DNA of 64,000 nt from CAZIOH01 sp964540815. Its GTDB lineage: Bacteria; Myxococcota_A; Polyangia; Fen-1088. The notes below the pieces were generated by a model. That model ran no database searches. It was not told where the DNA came from and saw nothing but the letters and a program-made list of their open reading frames with translations. Below, piece by piece: positions 1 through 8,460 of this stretch. A program made the position numbers and the translations under genes. How positions within the stretch are numbered: the stretch's first letter is position 1; every line of letters starts with the position of its first letter. Where the stretch lies: assembly GCA_964540815.1 (NCBI GenBank), contig CAZIOH010000029.1:4357-68356 (forward strand), in the 5' to 3' direction.

Positions 1-415
1 CCGCGCCGGGCGTCGCGCCACGCTCGGGTGACCGCAGAACCTCGGGCACGTCCCCGCTGCCTTCCCAGCGGCCGGGAAGCTCGGGCGGCGCCTCTTCGGG
101 CGCGTCGGTGTCGCGCACGCTGGCGGTGCCACCGCTTCGCGAGAACGTCTGCTCCTCGAACTGTCGGAGCTCGCTCAGCTCCGGGCTCTCGAGGCTCTCG
201 TCGACCGCGGAGCCGCGAACCGCGCGCCGCTCGGACGCGCTCTCGCGATCCTTGTCCTGCGGCTGTGCGTGCGGCCCGGTCACCGGCTCGCTCGTCGGCT
301 CGCCGGTCGGCCTTGGCTTGCCCGCCGCCCGGCTCGGCGCGCCGCTGCCAGCCGACGCGCCCGCGGCCGCCGAGATGACCAAGAAGGTCAGGATGGTGGT
401 CGCGCGTGAAGACAT
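1..415 (-). CDS. Secreted protein of unknown function, N-terminal part (runs off left edge)
   Basis: The gene reads off the left edge, so only about 138 N-terminal residues are present. The ATG at 413-415 opens a convincing signal peptide: MSSR, then the hydrophobic core TTILTFLVISAAAGA, with an Ala-Ser-Ala cleavage site near residue 22. What follows is low-complexity (Ala, Pro, Arg, Glu, Ser), with a short helical-looking part (SPELSELRQFEEQ). The visible part shows no domain I recognise. The protein is therefore exported, but its job cannot be read from this fragment. It is divergent from tatA and shares a ~195-bp upstream region with it. No clear Shine-Dalgarno precedes the ATG, so the start rests on the signal peptide. 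Confidence 0.6.
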   Translation of the reverse strand, partial: MSSRATTILTFLVISAAAGASAGSGAPSRAAGKPRPTGEPTSEPVTGPHAQPQDKDRESASERRAVRGSAVDESLESPELSELRQFEEQTFSRSGGTASVRDTDAPEEAPPELPGRWEGSGDVPEVLRSPERGATPGA

Positions 416-610
416 CGATCGTCGGCGGGGCCCGCGCTGGCGCGCCCAGCACAGCCGGCGCAGCCCGCGGGCAGCACCCAGGCAAGCGCACGCGTCCGGC
501 CGAACCAACCGGGTCCACGACATCGACAAGAGCGGATCGTACTGGACCTGCTCCGGGCACGCCAAAAAAGCGTTTGTTGCCTGCGTGGAACTGTGCGCTA
601 GAGTCAGCGC

Positions 611-847
611 ATGCCTTTCGGCATGGGTTTCGGAGAGCTGGTCCTGGTCCTCGTGATCGTGCTCGTCGTCTTTGGGTCGACCAAGTTGCCCCAGCTCGGC
701 GATGGGCTCGGTCGCGCGATCAAGAACTTCAAGCGCTCGGTGGGCGCCTTGAACGAGATCGACGTGACGCCGAAGCGCGAGGTCGACGCGGCCAAGTCCA
801 ACCCGGCGACGCCGGCCAAATCGTCCAAGGACAGCAGCAGCTCGTAA
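611..847 (+). CDS. tatA: Twin-arginine translocase subunit TatA/TatE
   Basis: Pore-forming subunit of the Tat system, which exports folded proteins across the inner membrane. The 78 residues follow the family plan: a membrane helix at about residues 6-21 (GELVLVLVIVLVVFG), the Phe-Gly hinge, an amphipathic helix (LPQLGDGLGRAIKNFKRSV), and a polar Lys/Ser tail ending in SKDSSSS. The length fits TatA/TatE; TatB is normally longer. No tatB or tatC is adjacent, so it is a stand-alone copy. A weak promoter-like pair (TTGCCT at 577, 16 bp, TAGAGT at 599) would give almost no 5' leader. Confidence 0.92.
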   Translation: MPFGMGFGELVLVLVIVLVVFGSTKLPQLGDGLGRAIKNFKRSVGALNEIDVTPKREVDAAKSNPATPAKSSKDSSSS

Positions 848-1236
848 CGCGCACGCGCGGCGCGCGCGGTGCGCGGAACCTACAGGCCCGCAATGCCGAC
901 GCGCGCAACGCTGACGGTCGTCCGTCCGTGCGCGCCCGAAGCGTCAAGCCGACGCCTGGAGCCCCGAAAATTCCCCTCACGGTCGTCGACCGTCGCGAGA
1001 GTGTCGAAGGTGGTTTCCGAGACCGGAGGGCCGAGTCCGTTTCATCGGTGTGACGCTCGGACGTCCCGCGCGGGAGCCTCGGGCGGAAAAGACGCGCATC
1101 GGCATGATGACGCCTCGTCTTTAACGAGGTGCGCTAACATATTGTTTTTAATCAGGAACTACATGGCAGACATGAACATTAGTGTCTTCAATATTACATG
1201 ATTGACCCTTGTAATTTTGCGTGACACCATTAGACA
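848..1236. other. Intergenic region with an AT-rich patch upstream of the PhaR-like gene
   Basis: No gene is supported in this 389-bp stretch. The first ~270 bp are GC-rich. From about 1130 to 1236 the composition turns sharply AT-rich (for example ATTGTTTTTAATCAGG at 1141 and TTCAATATTACATGATTGAC at 1187), unlike anything nearby. A TTGACC at 1202 could be a -35 element, but no well-spaced -10 follows. This patch probably holds the promoter of the next gene. Confidence 0.5.
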
Positions 1237-1557
1237 ATGAACACTGCACGCACCATCAAGCGCTATGCGAACAGGAAGCTCTACGACACCCGCGACAGTC
1301 GCTATGTGACGCTCGATCACATCGCGGCCATGGTGCGGGCCGGCGACGATGTCAAGGTCGTCGACAACACCACGCGTGCCGATCTCACGACGGCCACGCT
1401 GGCTCAGATCATCTTCGAGGAGGAGAAGAAGACCCCGCGGCTGACGGTGGCCGGCCTCCGGAAGATCATCCAGGCGGGCGTCGCGGCGCTCGGCGGTCCG
1501 GCTGCCGCGCCGAGCACCGCGCCAGCCAGCGTTCCTCCGGTCTCTCCCGAGCCATAG
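1237..1557 (+). CDS. PHA/PHB accumulation regulator DNA-binding domain protein (short PhaR-like)
   Basis: Residues 1-66 are the N-terminal DNA-binding domain of polyhydroxyalkanoate regulators: TIKRYANRKLYDTRDSRYVT, then DHIAAMVRAGDDVKVVDNTT and DLTTATLAQIIFEEE. Classical PhaR carries a second domain that senses PHB granules. Here it is missing and replaced by an Ala/Pro-rich tail, giving 106 aa. Such short forms exist in delta-proteobacteria and need not be tied to PHA. No phaC, phaA/B or phasin gene is in the window. The likely role is a DNA-binding regulator with unknown targets. It stands alone, preceded by the AT-rich patch and convergent with the next gene. Confidence 0.82.
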   Translation: MNTARTIKRYANRKLYDTRDSRYVTLDHIAAMVRAGDDVKVVDNTTRADLTTATLAQIIFEEEKKTPRLTVAGLRKIIQAGVAALGGPAAAPSTAPASVPPVSPEP

Positions 1558-1598
1558 CGCGTCGCTTCGTTCGCGGAGCGGTCGGGGACCTGCTGGTC

Positions 1599-3254
1599 TC
1601 AGTGCGGCGTTGCCGTGGGCGTGGAGGACGGCGAGCCGGGAGCCTGATCACTCTCGATGACGTCCACCAGGGTATCGATGAGGTGCAAGATGGCCGGCGT
1701 CGGCAGCTGCGCGGATGTCGTCAGCGTGTCCAGCCTCGCGCCAGGGCGGGCGTCGCGCAGAGCGAGGAACACCGCCGCGCGCCCGTTCCAGAACGTGAAC
1801 GATCCATCGTGGTGCCGCATGAGCCGCCGCCGCAGCAGCGGGTCGGCGAGCGCGATCTTTCCGTAGACACCGAGCTTGCGATCGAACGGTCGGTCGCCCG
1901 TCCGCACGCGCTCCATGCTGAGCCGGTTCTCAGGCGGCCGCGCCAGCCAGCGCTCGTGCGATTCGATCGCGGCGTCCGGCGTGTCGTCGCCGGGCATCCC
2001 CACCTCGGCGCGGACCGAATCGACCTGCCCATGCGTGCGGATGAATCTCAGGGAGACGGGATGGCCGCGCCGGACCGCCCGGATGCGGGAATCGTCGCTG
2101 TCGGGATCGTCGCCTGGGATGACCTCGATGAGCGCCGGCTCCATCTCGGGGCCGGGCGGTGGATCGGCGAGCGCCGCCGTCAACGAGCCGAGCAGCGCCC
2201 GCCACTGTCCGGGCGGTGAGCTCGACCAGGCTGCGGGCACCGCAGCCGCGGAGGCACGCACGCTCTCCCCGCGCGCGATGCCGGTGGCCATGGCCAAGAG
2301 CCCGCACAGGGCCAGCGAGAGCTCGACCGGAGACGACGTCTGGTAGCCGGCCAGACACACCAGCGCCATCCCGAGGCCCGTGAGTCGGGTGGGCCCGGCC
2401 TTGAGCAGGAGGGCGGTGCTGGTGGTGGCGAAACCGAAGAGTGCCAGGGCATACGCGAAGCCGAGCGGCGAGACGGCGTGTGGCAGCTCGATGCGCAGCC
2501 CGTAGAGCGCGATCGCCTGTACCAGATCGTAACGGCCGAGCAAGGCCACGAAGAAGAAGGCGCTGGCTCCCGCCGCGAACCCGAGGGCCGTGGCCAGGCG
2601 CGCCCGGGAGGTCCTGCCCACGAGCAGCAAGGTGGGCGAGCAAATCCCGGCCAGCAGCCAGGAGGCCTCGGCCAGCAGCAAGAGCCCGTTCGAACGTGGC
2701 GTGCCCTCGCGGGCCCAGCCGGAGCGCGCACCGATGGCGCTCGCCACGTGCAGCAGGTGCGGCAGGGAGAAGGCCGCCAACCCCAGCTTGGCGCGCAGCA
2801 GAGATCCCCGACCCAGGGGGTTCGCCGCCGGCAGACCCCAGAGCGCCGTGTTCACGAGCAGAATGACAAAGGCAAAACTGGTCTCGAGCGCCGTCAGGTA
2901 GCGCTCGGGCGTCCGTCCGAGCCACAGGGACAGGGCCACCAGCACCACGAACACCCCGGCCAGGAACCCGAGCGTGAGCCGGAACGGTCCGCGCGGATGA
3001 AGCTCGCCCCGTCGCAGCTGGCCGATGATGGCGATCGAGATGATGCCGATCGCGAGCACGCCCGAGAGGAACAGGAAGAACGGACCGACGCTGGGGAGCC
3101 AGCAGTCCAGGTTCGACCGGCATCCGGACGACAGGAACATGCGACCCACCAGGCGGTGAAACACGAACTCCAGCAGGGCCACGACCACCAGCACCGCGGT
3201 CAGGTTTCCGTAGGGCGTGCGCCTGGTCATCGAAGGGGCCGCAGTATAAGCCAT
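1599..3254 (-). CDS. Multi-pass membrane protein of unknown function
   Basis: A 551-aa protein with two parts. Residues ~20-320 contain about nine to ten hydrophobic helices (AVLVVVALLEFVFHRL, FFLFLSGVLAIGIISIAIIG, LGFLAGVFVVLVALSLWLG and others). Residues ~370-520 form a soluble C-terminal region with acidic and Arg-rich stretches (IEVIPGDDPDSDDS, HDGSFTFWNGRAAVFLAL), and a Ser/Pro tail closes the protein. I do not recognise the family. A Cys pair near residue 45 (GCRSNLDCW) lies in the first extracytoplasmic loop and could form a disulfide. ATG 3254 is used; ATG 3230 (MTRRTPYG) is an equally good start. It faces the PhaR-like gene and is divergent from the 97-aa gene. Confidence 0.7.
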   Translation of the reverse strand: MAYTAAPSMTRRTPYGNLTAVLVVVALLEFVFHRLVGRMFLSSGCRSNLDCWLPSVGPFFLFLSGVLAIGIISIAIIGQLRRGELHPRGPFRLTLGFLAGVFVVLVALSLWLGRTPERYLTALETSFAFVILLVNTALWGLPAANPLGRGSLLRAKLGLAAFSLPHLLHVASAIGARSGWAREGTPRSNGLLLLAEASWLLAGICSPTLLLVGRTSRARLATALGFAAGASAFFFVALLGRYDLVQAIALYGLRIELPHAVSPLGFAYALALFGFATTSTALLLKAGPTRLTGLGMALVCLAGYQTSSPVELSLALCGLLAMATGIARGESVRASAAAVPAAWSSSPPGQWRALLGSLTAALADPPPGPEMEPALIEVIPGDDPDSDDSRIRAVRRGHPVSLRFIRTHGQVDSVRAEVGMPGDDTPDAAIESHERWLARPPENRLSMERVRTGDRPFDRKLGVYGKIALADPLLRRRLMRHHDGSFTFWNGRAAVFLALRDARPGARLDTLTTSAQLPTPAILHLIDTLVDVIESDQAPGSPSSTPTATPH

Positions 3255-3524
3255 CCGTCAAGCCATTCGCCCGAAAAGGCGCGTCATCCAGCGGCCGGTG
3301 TCCGCGTCGCTGGGCATGCCGCGCCAGGGCCAGATCGAATGACACCGGACGCCGCCGCGGCCCCCCAAACGGGGCCGCGAGCCGCGCTACCGATTGAGCC
3401 CGACGAGGCCATACCCCACGCGCGCGGCCCCGATTTCTCTGGGAAGAGAGGCCGGTCGAGCAGGGCCGGCGCCTCTCGTCGCCTGCCCGAAAAATGGTGA
3501 TAGACTCAGTTTGAGAGGGATGCC

Positions 3525-3818
3525 TTGGTCAGCGTGACCGCCCGCAAGATTCGCGACAATGGTCGTGAGCACGGCTCGATGGGAGTCGGGCGGATCTATG
3601 CAGGGTACCTGGTGACCTATCCGAGCGTCGGACGTGGGATGGTGATCTTCCGTGACCCGAATGGCCACCGCATGGTCACGACCCCCGTGCGGCGCGTGCT
3701 CGGGGCGTTCGACGGCGACAAGCTCTACGTCGAGACGGAGAACTCCGTCTACCAGTTGACCTTCCGGGGCGAGCAGCAGGCCGAAGCCCCGCGCGCGGTC
3801 GCTTCGAACGCCACGTGA
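3525..3818 (+). CDS. Small conserved-looking protein of unknown function, coupled to the next gene
   Basis: A 97-aa protein rich in beta-strand pattern (IYAGYLVTYPSVGRGMVIFR, then KLYVETENSVYQLTF), which suggests a small beta-barrel. It has no signal peptide or membrane helix. The TTG at 3525 is taken as start because GAGAGGGA lies 4-5 bases upstream; GTG 3534 is an alternative. Its TGA overlaps the GTG of the nucleotidyltransferase-transaminase gene (GTGA), so the two are probably translated together. I do not recognise the family and assign no function. Confidence 0.6.
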   Translation: MVSVTARKIRDNGREHGSMGVGRIYAGYLVTYPSVGRGMVIFRDPNGHRMVTTPVRRVLGAFDGDKLYVETENSVYQLTFRGEQQAEAPRAVASNAT

Positions 3819-5848
3819 TCACCCGGGCCCTGATCCTGGCCGCCGGGCGGGGGGTGCGCATCGGTGAGCCCGGGGTGCCCAACTGTCTGGCGCGCGTGGG
3901 CCACGCGTCGCTGCTGCGGCGGACGCTGCAGGTGCTCGGGCAGGCGGGCGTTCGGCAGATCGCCATCACGGTCGGGTGGCGCGGAGATCTGATCCGCCGC
4001 GCGGTGGCGGCCGAAGCCGAACGGGGGCTGCTCGATGCGCTCGGGCTCGAGGTCAGCTTCTTCGAGAACCCCGGTTGGGATGGACCGAACGGAGAGTCGG
4101 TGCGGGTGGCCCGCGAATTCGTGGAGCGGGAGCGTTGCCTGCTGGTCATGGCTGACCAGATCGCCGCGCCGGCGCTGGTCGAGGAGCTCTCTCGCGCGTC
4201 CGCCTCCGGAGACGAGTCGATCCTGTGCATCGATCGCGATCTCGCTCGGGTGTTCGATCTGGACGACGCCACCAAGGTCGCCACCCGCCCGGTCGCGCCC
4301 GGGCAGCTCCCGTCGCCCGCGCCGCCGCTCGCGCGGGTCCGCGCCATCGGCAAGCAGCTGGTCGACGCCGACGCCGACGCGGTCAGCGTGGGGCTATTCG
4401 TGATGGCGCCGTCCCTGCTGGCCGAGCTCGACCGCCTGGCCGAGCCATCGCTCACCGAGGGTGTGCAGGCCGCGGCGGACGCCGGCCAGGTGCTGGCCCA
4501 CGACATCGGGACGCAGCTATGGCAGGACGTCGATTCGCCTCAGATGCGGCTGCACGCCGAGTGGCTGCTGCGGGTGTACGGGGACCAGCTGGCCGTGCCG
4601 GGCGCGGTGGCGGCGCAGGTCGCACCGTCACCCGCCGACGACACCATGGCCCTCGTGGATCGCCTGCTCACCCTCAAGGACGAGCCCGGACACGTCCTCC
4701 TCAATCCGGGTCCGGTGATGACCTCGGCGCGCGTGAAGGCGTCCCTGGTCCACCACGACGTGTGCCACCGGGACGCGGACTACTCGGGGGTGGTGCGGCG
4801 CCTGCAGGACAAGCTGCGTCCGGTGTTCGGGGCCTCGCCCGCGCACGAGATCCTCTTGCTCACCGGCTCGGGGACGGCGGCGATGGAGATGGCGATCACC
4901 TCGTCGTTGCCACCCGGAGGGCGCTTGCTGGTGGTCAGCAACGGGGCCTTCGGGGAACGGCTGGCCGAGATCGCCGCGCTGCACGCGATCCCGCACACCG
5001 TGCTGCGCACCCCCTGGGGGCAACTTCCGAATCCCATCGACGTGGGCCAGGCGCTCGATGCCCATCCCGACGTGGCGGCGGTGGCCATGATTCACCACGA
5101 GACCTCGGTGGGCCTGCTCAATCCAGTCGGGGCGGTCGGCCAGCTCTGTCGGCAACGGGACGTTCTGCTGATCGTGGACGCCGTGTCGGCGCTCGGCGCC
5201 GAGGACGTCGACGTGGTTCGTGACGGGGTGGGGATCGGGTTCTCGTCGTCGAACAAGTGCCTGCACGCCATCTCCGGCGTCTCCTTCCTGTGCGTCGCCC
5301 CCCACGTCTGGGAGCGGATCGAGGGGATCGCGCCCAGGGTCTATTACCTCGACGCTCTCCGCTACCGGCGGTACCAGCACGAGCTCCTGCAGACCCCCTT
5401 CACCCCGGCGGTGTCGACCTTCTTCGCGCTCGAGACCGCCCTCGACGAGCTGGCGGAGCAGGGGGGGGTTCCCGCGCGGCGCGAGGTTTACCGCAAGCGG
5501 AACCTGCGCATCCGCCGGGTCCTCACCGATCTCGGGTTCGAGTCCTTCACCAACACCGGACGCGAGTCGCTGACCATCTCCACCCTGCGGCTCCCCGAGG
5601 GGCTCGCCTTTCGCCACCTCTACGACCGCCTGAAGGAACGGGGCTTCGTGGTCTACGGGTGCAAGGGCGATCTGGCCGAGCGCCACATGCAGGTGGCCAA
5701 CATGGGCGAGCTGTCCGATGCGACGGTCGACGCCTTCCTCGCCGCCACGACCGAGGTGGTCCTGGCGGCGCTCGAGAACCGGGAGAGCCCGTCGGGCACG
5801 CGCTCCGGAACCCCGAGAACCTCGCCCCGGGCGGAGTCCATCCGATGA
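3815..5848 (+). CDS. Fused nucleotidyltransferase / 2-aminoethylphosphonate--pyruvate transaminase (PntC-AEPT type)
   Basis: A 677-aa two-domain enzyme. Residues 1-~265 are a sugar-phosphate-type nucleotidyltransferase: LILAAGRGVRIG at 6-17, LLVMADQI as the metal/nucleotide site, and LWQDVDSPQ near the end of the domain. Residues ~290-660 are a class V PLP aminotransferase of the AEP transaminase type: LLNPGPV at its start, LTGSGTAAMEMA, and VDAVSALGAE. Lys481 in SSSNKCLHAISG is the expected PLP lysine. The same domain order is known in bifunctional PntC-AEPT proteins that make 2-aminoethylphosphonate and activate it with CTP for surface phosphonates. Odd point: the usual PK(P/C)L signature reads PNCL, with Asn23 in place of the nucleotide-binding Lys. 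No ppm or ppd gene is in the window. It is coupled to its neighbours on both sides (GTGA and ATGA overlaps). Confidence 0.82.
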   Translation: MITRALILAAGRGVRIGEPGVPNCLARVGHASLLRRTLQVLGQAGVRQIAITVGWRGDLIRRAVAAEAERGLLDALGLEVSFFENPGWDGPNGESVRVAREFVERERCLLVMADQIAAPALVEELSRASASGDESILCIDRDLARVFDLDDATKVATRPVAPGQLPSPAPPLARVRAIGKQLVDADADAVSVGLFVMAPSLLAELDRLAEPSLTEGVQAAADAGQVLAHDIGTQLWQDVDSPQMRLHAEWLLRVYGDQLAVPGAVAAQVAPSPADDTMALVDRLLTLKDEPGHVLLNPGPVMTSARVKASLVHHDVCHRDADYSGVVRRLQDKLRPVFGASPAHEILLLTGSGTAAMEMAITSSLPPGGRLLVVSNGAFGERLAEIAALHAIPHTVLRTPWGQLPNPIDVGQALDAHPDVAAVAMIHHETSVGLLNPVGAVGQLCRQRDVLLIVDAVSALGAEDVDVVRDGVGIGFSSSNKCLHAISGVSFLCVAPHVWERIEGIAPRVYYLDALRYRRYQHELLQTPFTPAVSTFFALETALDELAEQGGVPARREVYRKRNLRIRRVLTDLGFESFTNTGRESLTISTLRLPEGLAFRHLYDRLKERGFVVYGCKGDLAERHMQVANMGELSDATVDAFLAATTEVVLAALENRESPSGTRSGTPRTSPRAESIR

Positions 5849-6900
5849 GCACCATGCGCGCAGCCTTCTTTCGAGCCCACGGCGAGCCCGGGGTCATGGA
5901 GGTAGGCGAGGTGACGGCCCCCGAGCCGGGGCCCGGCGAGGTGCAGGTTCGGGTGCAGGCAGCGGCCCTCAACCACATCGACCTGTGGATGCGGCGCGGG
6001 CTGCCAGCCATGAAGATCGCCCTGCCGCACATCAGCGGCGGCGATGCGGTGGGCACGGTGGCGAGCTGGGGTCCGGGGGTGATGGGGCTGCGGGTGGGGG
6101 ACCCGGTCCTCATCAACCCGGGGCTCTCCTGCGGCCGCTGCCGCTTGTGCTGGGGTGGACAGGACAACCTGTGCGCCGACTTCCGCATGCTGGGGGAGCA
6201 CACCGAGGGGGCGATGGCCGAGCGCGTGGTGGTGCCCGCCGCCAACCTCGTGCCGATCCCGCCCGCGTGTGTTGCGGCGGGGCCCGAGGCGATGCTGGCC
6301 CTGGCCGCGTTGCCGATCTCGTTCATCACCGCCTGGCACATGCTGGTCGACAAGGCGGTGGTGCGGCCGGGCGAGACGGTGCTCGTGCTCGGTGCGGGCT
6401 CGGGCGTGGGCGTGGCGGCCACCCAGATCGCCAAGCTGTTCGGCGCGCGCGTGATCGCCGCCGCATCCGGGGCGCGCAAGCTCGAGGGCGCCCGTGCCCT
6501 CGGGGCCGACGAGACGGTCGACTACGTGAACGAGGAGCTGGTGGCTGCGGTCAAGCGCCTGACCGACAGGCGAGGTGCCGACATCGTGGTCGAGCACACC
6601 GGCGCGGCCACCTTTCCGAAGTCGGTGGTGTCCTGCGCGCGCGGCGGACGCATCGTGACCTGTGGCGCGACCGCCGGGCACGAGGCCACGCTCAACCTGC
6701 GACATGTCTTCTGGCGGCAGCTGTCGATCCTGGGTTCGACCCTGGCGCCCAAGGCCCGCCTGTTCACCATCCTCGACCGCGTGGCGAGCGGCCAGCTCCG
6801 CCCGGTGGTCGATCGCTTTCTGCCCCTCGCGTCGATCGCCGCGGCGCACGCCGCGCTCGAATCGCGTGACGTCTTCGGAAAGATCGTCCTCACGCTCTGA
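5845..6900 (+). CDS. Zinc-binding alcohol dehydrogenase / quinone oxidoreductase family protein (MDR)
   Basis: A 351-aa NAD(P)H-dependent medium-chain dehydrogenase. The N-terminal GroES-like part has HISGGDAVGTV and a structural-zinc cluster of four cysteines (SCGRCRLCWGGQDNLC, about residues 94-109). The Rossmann part carries VLVLGAGSGVGVAATQIAKL near 180, then ADIVVEHTG and GGRIVTCGAT. The C-terminus ends in DVFGKIVLTL, usual for the family. The substrate cannot be told from the sequence. The ATG at 5845 overlaps the stop of the transaminase gene (ATGA); the Met at 5854 is a possible alternative start. Its place in the operon suggests it acts with the phosphonate-type enzyme, for example on an aldehyde intermediate, but this is inference. 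Confidence 0.85.
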   Translation: MSTMRAAFFRAHGEPGVMEVGEVTAPEPGPGEVQVRVQAAALNHIDLWMRRGLPAMKIALPHISGGDAVGTVASWGPGVMGLRVGDPVLINPGLSCGRCRLCWGGQDNLCADFRMLGEHTEGAMAERVVVPAANLVPIPPACVAAGPEAMLALAALPISFITAWHMLVDKAVVRPGETVLVLGAGSGVGVAATQIAKLFGARVIAAASGARKLEGARALGADETVDYVNEELVAAVKRLTDRRGADIVVEHTGAATFPKSVVSCARGGRIVTCGATAGHEATLNLRHVFWRQLSILGSTLAPKARLFTILDRVASGQLRPVVDRFLPLASIAAAHAALESRDVFGKIVLTL

Positions 6901-7015
6901 CCGCGCCGGCTCCAGCCCCGGGGACCGGGCCCGCGCGCTCCAACTTGTGTGCTCGCCCGGCGTCGTCGTCTGCTAGCCTGGCTGCCTCTTCACCGGCCGG
7001 TGGCCGGGCGCCTCC

Positions 7016-8419
7016 ATGAAAATCACCCCACTCGAGACCCCGCTGGCCGAGGCGGCCGTTCAGGCCGAGGCCGGAGCCCAAGCAGACACCCAGGCGGAGT
7101 TGCACGTCCGCTCCCACGTCCACCTTCCGGCGGAGCGCGGAGTGTCCGACGGAGTCATAGAGGCCGGGATCGGGGAGTTTCGCAGCCGGCCCGCCCCGAC
7201 CGGGGTGGGCGCCGTCCCGGGCGGACGCCGGGGCGGGCTCCCCGCGCTGCCGGTCCTGACCGCGGTCAACTTCTTCAACTACATCGATCGCCAGGTGGTC
7301 TACACCATGACCCCCTTCCTGGCGGCGGAGTTCGGGATCTCGAAGGGCCGGCTCGGGCTCCTGTCGCTCGTGAACCTGGCGGTCTTCGCCATCACGTCGC
7401 TGGTGTCGGGGCCGATCGCCGATCGCCTGGGGCCGCGGCGGGTCATCTTCGCCGGGATCCTCATCTGGAGCGCGGCCACCATCGGCTCGGCCCTGGCCGT
7501 CTCGTTCCCGATGCTGCTCGTGTTCCGGGCGCTGGTGGGCATCGGCGAGGGGGCCTACGGGCCGAGTGCGAACGCGCTCCTCTGCGTGGACGCTCCGCCC
7601 AAGCAGCGCGGTCGCGCGCTCGGGATCTACAACGCTGGCATGGCGATCGGGGCCTCGGTGGGCCTCTCCCTCGGGGCGCTCCTGCCTCCGCACATCGGCT
7701 GGCGGAACGTCTTCTGGATCGCGGGCATCCCCTCGGGGGGACTCGCGTTGCTCTCGCTGTTCATCAAGTCGCCGACCCACATCGATAGACCGCATTCCCT
7801 GCCGGCCCGCAGCTACCTCCTCAATCCCACTTACCTCATCTGTCTCGCAGCCGGGATCCTGGTCACCTTCGGCGCCAGCGGGCTGCTGTTCTGGGCCCGA
7901 TGGCTCATCATCGAAGAGCGGGGGTTCAGCGTGGTCGGTGGGACCGTCCTCATGGGCTTCATCGGGATCGTGTGCGGCATCGGGGGCGTGCTGGCCGGCG
8001 GGATGATCGGCGACGTGGTCGGACGCCACCGGCGCGGTGGACACGCCCTCGTCATGGGGGTGTCGCTGCTGGCGGCGGTCCCGCTCGGGCTCGGGTGCCT
8101 GCTCGTCACCAACAAGCCCGTCTTCGCGGTCCTCACCGCGACCACGGTCTTTCTGCTGTCGGTCTACAACGGACCGGCGGCGGTCGTGATCCACCAGCTC
8201 GCGCCGCTGCAGTATGCGGCCACCTTGCAGGCGGTCTTCATGTTCGGAATCCACGTGCTCGGCGACGCGCCAGCCGGGACGGTGGTGGGGTTCATCGGCG
8301 GGTACACGACCGTCGCCCACAGCCTGCTCATCACGGTGGCGGCCTTCGGCCTGTCCGGGGTGCTCTTCGTCTACACCGCTCACCGGCAGCGCAAGGAATC
8401 ATCCTCCCCACATCATTGA
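7016..8419 (+). CDS. MFS transporter, Spinster-like branch
   Basis: A 467-aa major facilitator superfamily carrier with about twelve membrane helices after an ~80-residue polar N-terminal extension. Family marks are NFFNYIDRQVVYTMTPFL in helix 1, the loop 2-3 motif GPIADRLGPRRV, and VFRALVGIGEGAYGPSA in helix 4. These are typical of Spinster-like lipid or organic-acid transporters. The substrate is unknown. The extension (Glu/Ala-rich, with EAGAQADTQAEL) is longer than usual, so a later start is possible, but no better start codon with a Shine-Dalgarno was seen. It lies 115 bp after the dehydrogenase and may share its transcript. Confidence 0.85.
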   Translation: MKITPLETPLAEAAVQAEAGAQADTQAELHVRSHVHLPAERGVSDGVIEAGIGEFRSRPAPTGVGAVPGGRRGGLPALPVLTAVNFFNYIDRQVVYTMTPFLAAEFGISKGRLGLLSLVNLAVFAITSLVSGPIADRLGPRRVIFAGILIWSAATIGSALAVSFPMLLVFRALVGIGEGAYGPSANALLCVDAPPKQRGRALGIYNAGMAIGASVGLSLGALLPPHIGWRNVFWIAGIPSGGLALLSLFIKSPTHIDRPHSLPARSYLLNPTYLICLAAGILVTFGASGLLFWARWLIIEERGFSVVGGTVLMGFIGIVCGIGGVLAGGMIGDVVGRHRRGGHALVMGVSLLAAVPLGLGCLLVTNKPVFAVLTATTVFLLSVYNGPAAVVIHQLAPLQYAATLQAVFMFGIHVLGDAPAGTVVGFIGGYTTVAHSLLITVAAFGLSGVLFVYTAHRQRKESSSPHH

Positions 8420-8423
8420 CCGA

Positions 8424-8460
8424 GAGCCGCCGTGATCGTGATCGACCCGACTCACGGCTC
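8424..8460. terminator. Possible bidirectional hairpin between convergent genes
   Basis: GAGCCG at 8424, followed after a bulge by TGA, pairs with TCACGGCTC ending at 8460. The hairpin sits between the MFS gene and the convergent lipoprotein gene and overlaps the latter's stop codon. There is no U-run, so intrinsic termination is uncertain. Confidence 0.3.

Noticed and set aside
869..1201. ORF in the region before the PhaR-like gene
   Set aside because: It has no family resemblance, an Arg/Ser-rich shadow composition and no ribosome-binding site, and it runs into the AT-rich promoter patch.
4628..5686. Antisense 352-aa ORF inside the fused transaminase gene
   Set aside because: Its composition is His/Gly/Arg/Val-rich, as expected from the reverse of a GC-rich coding frame, and no family fits.
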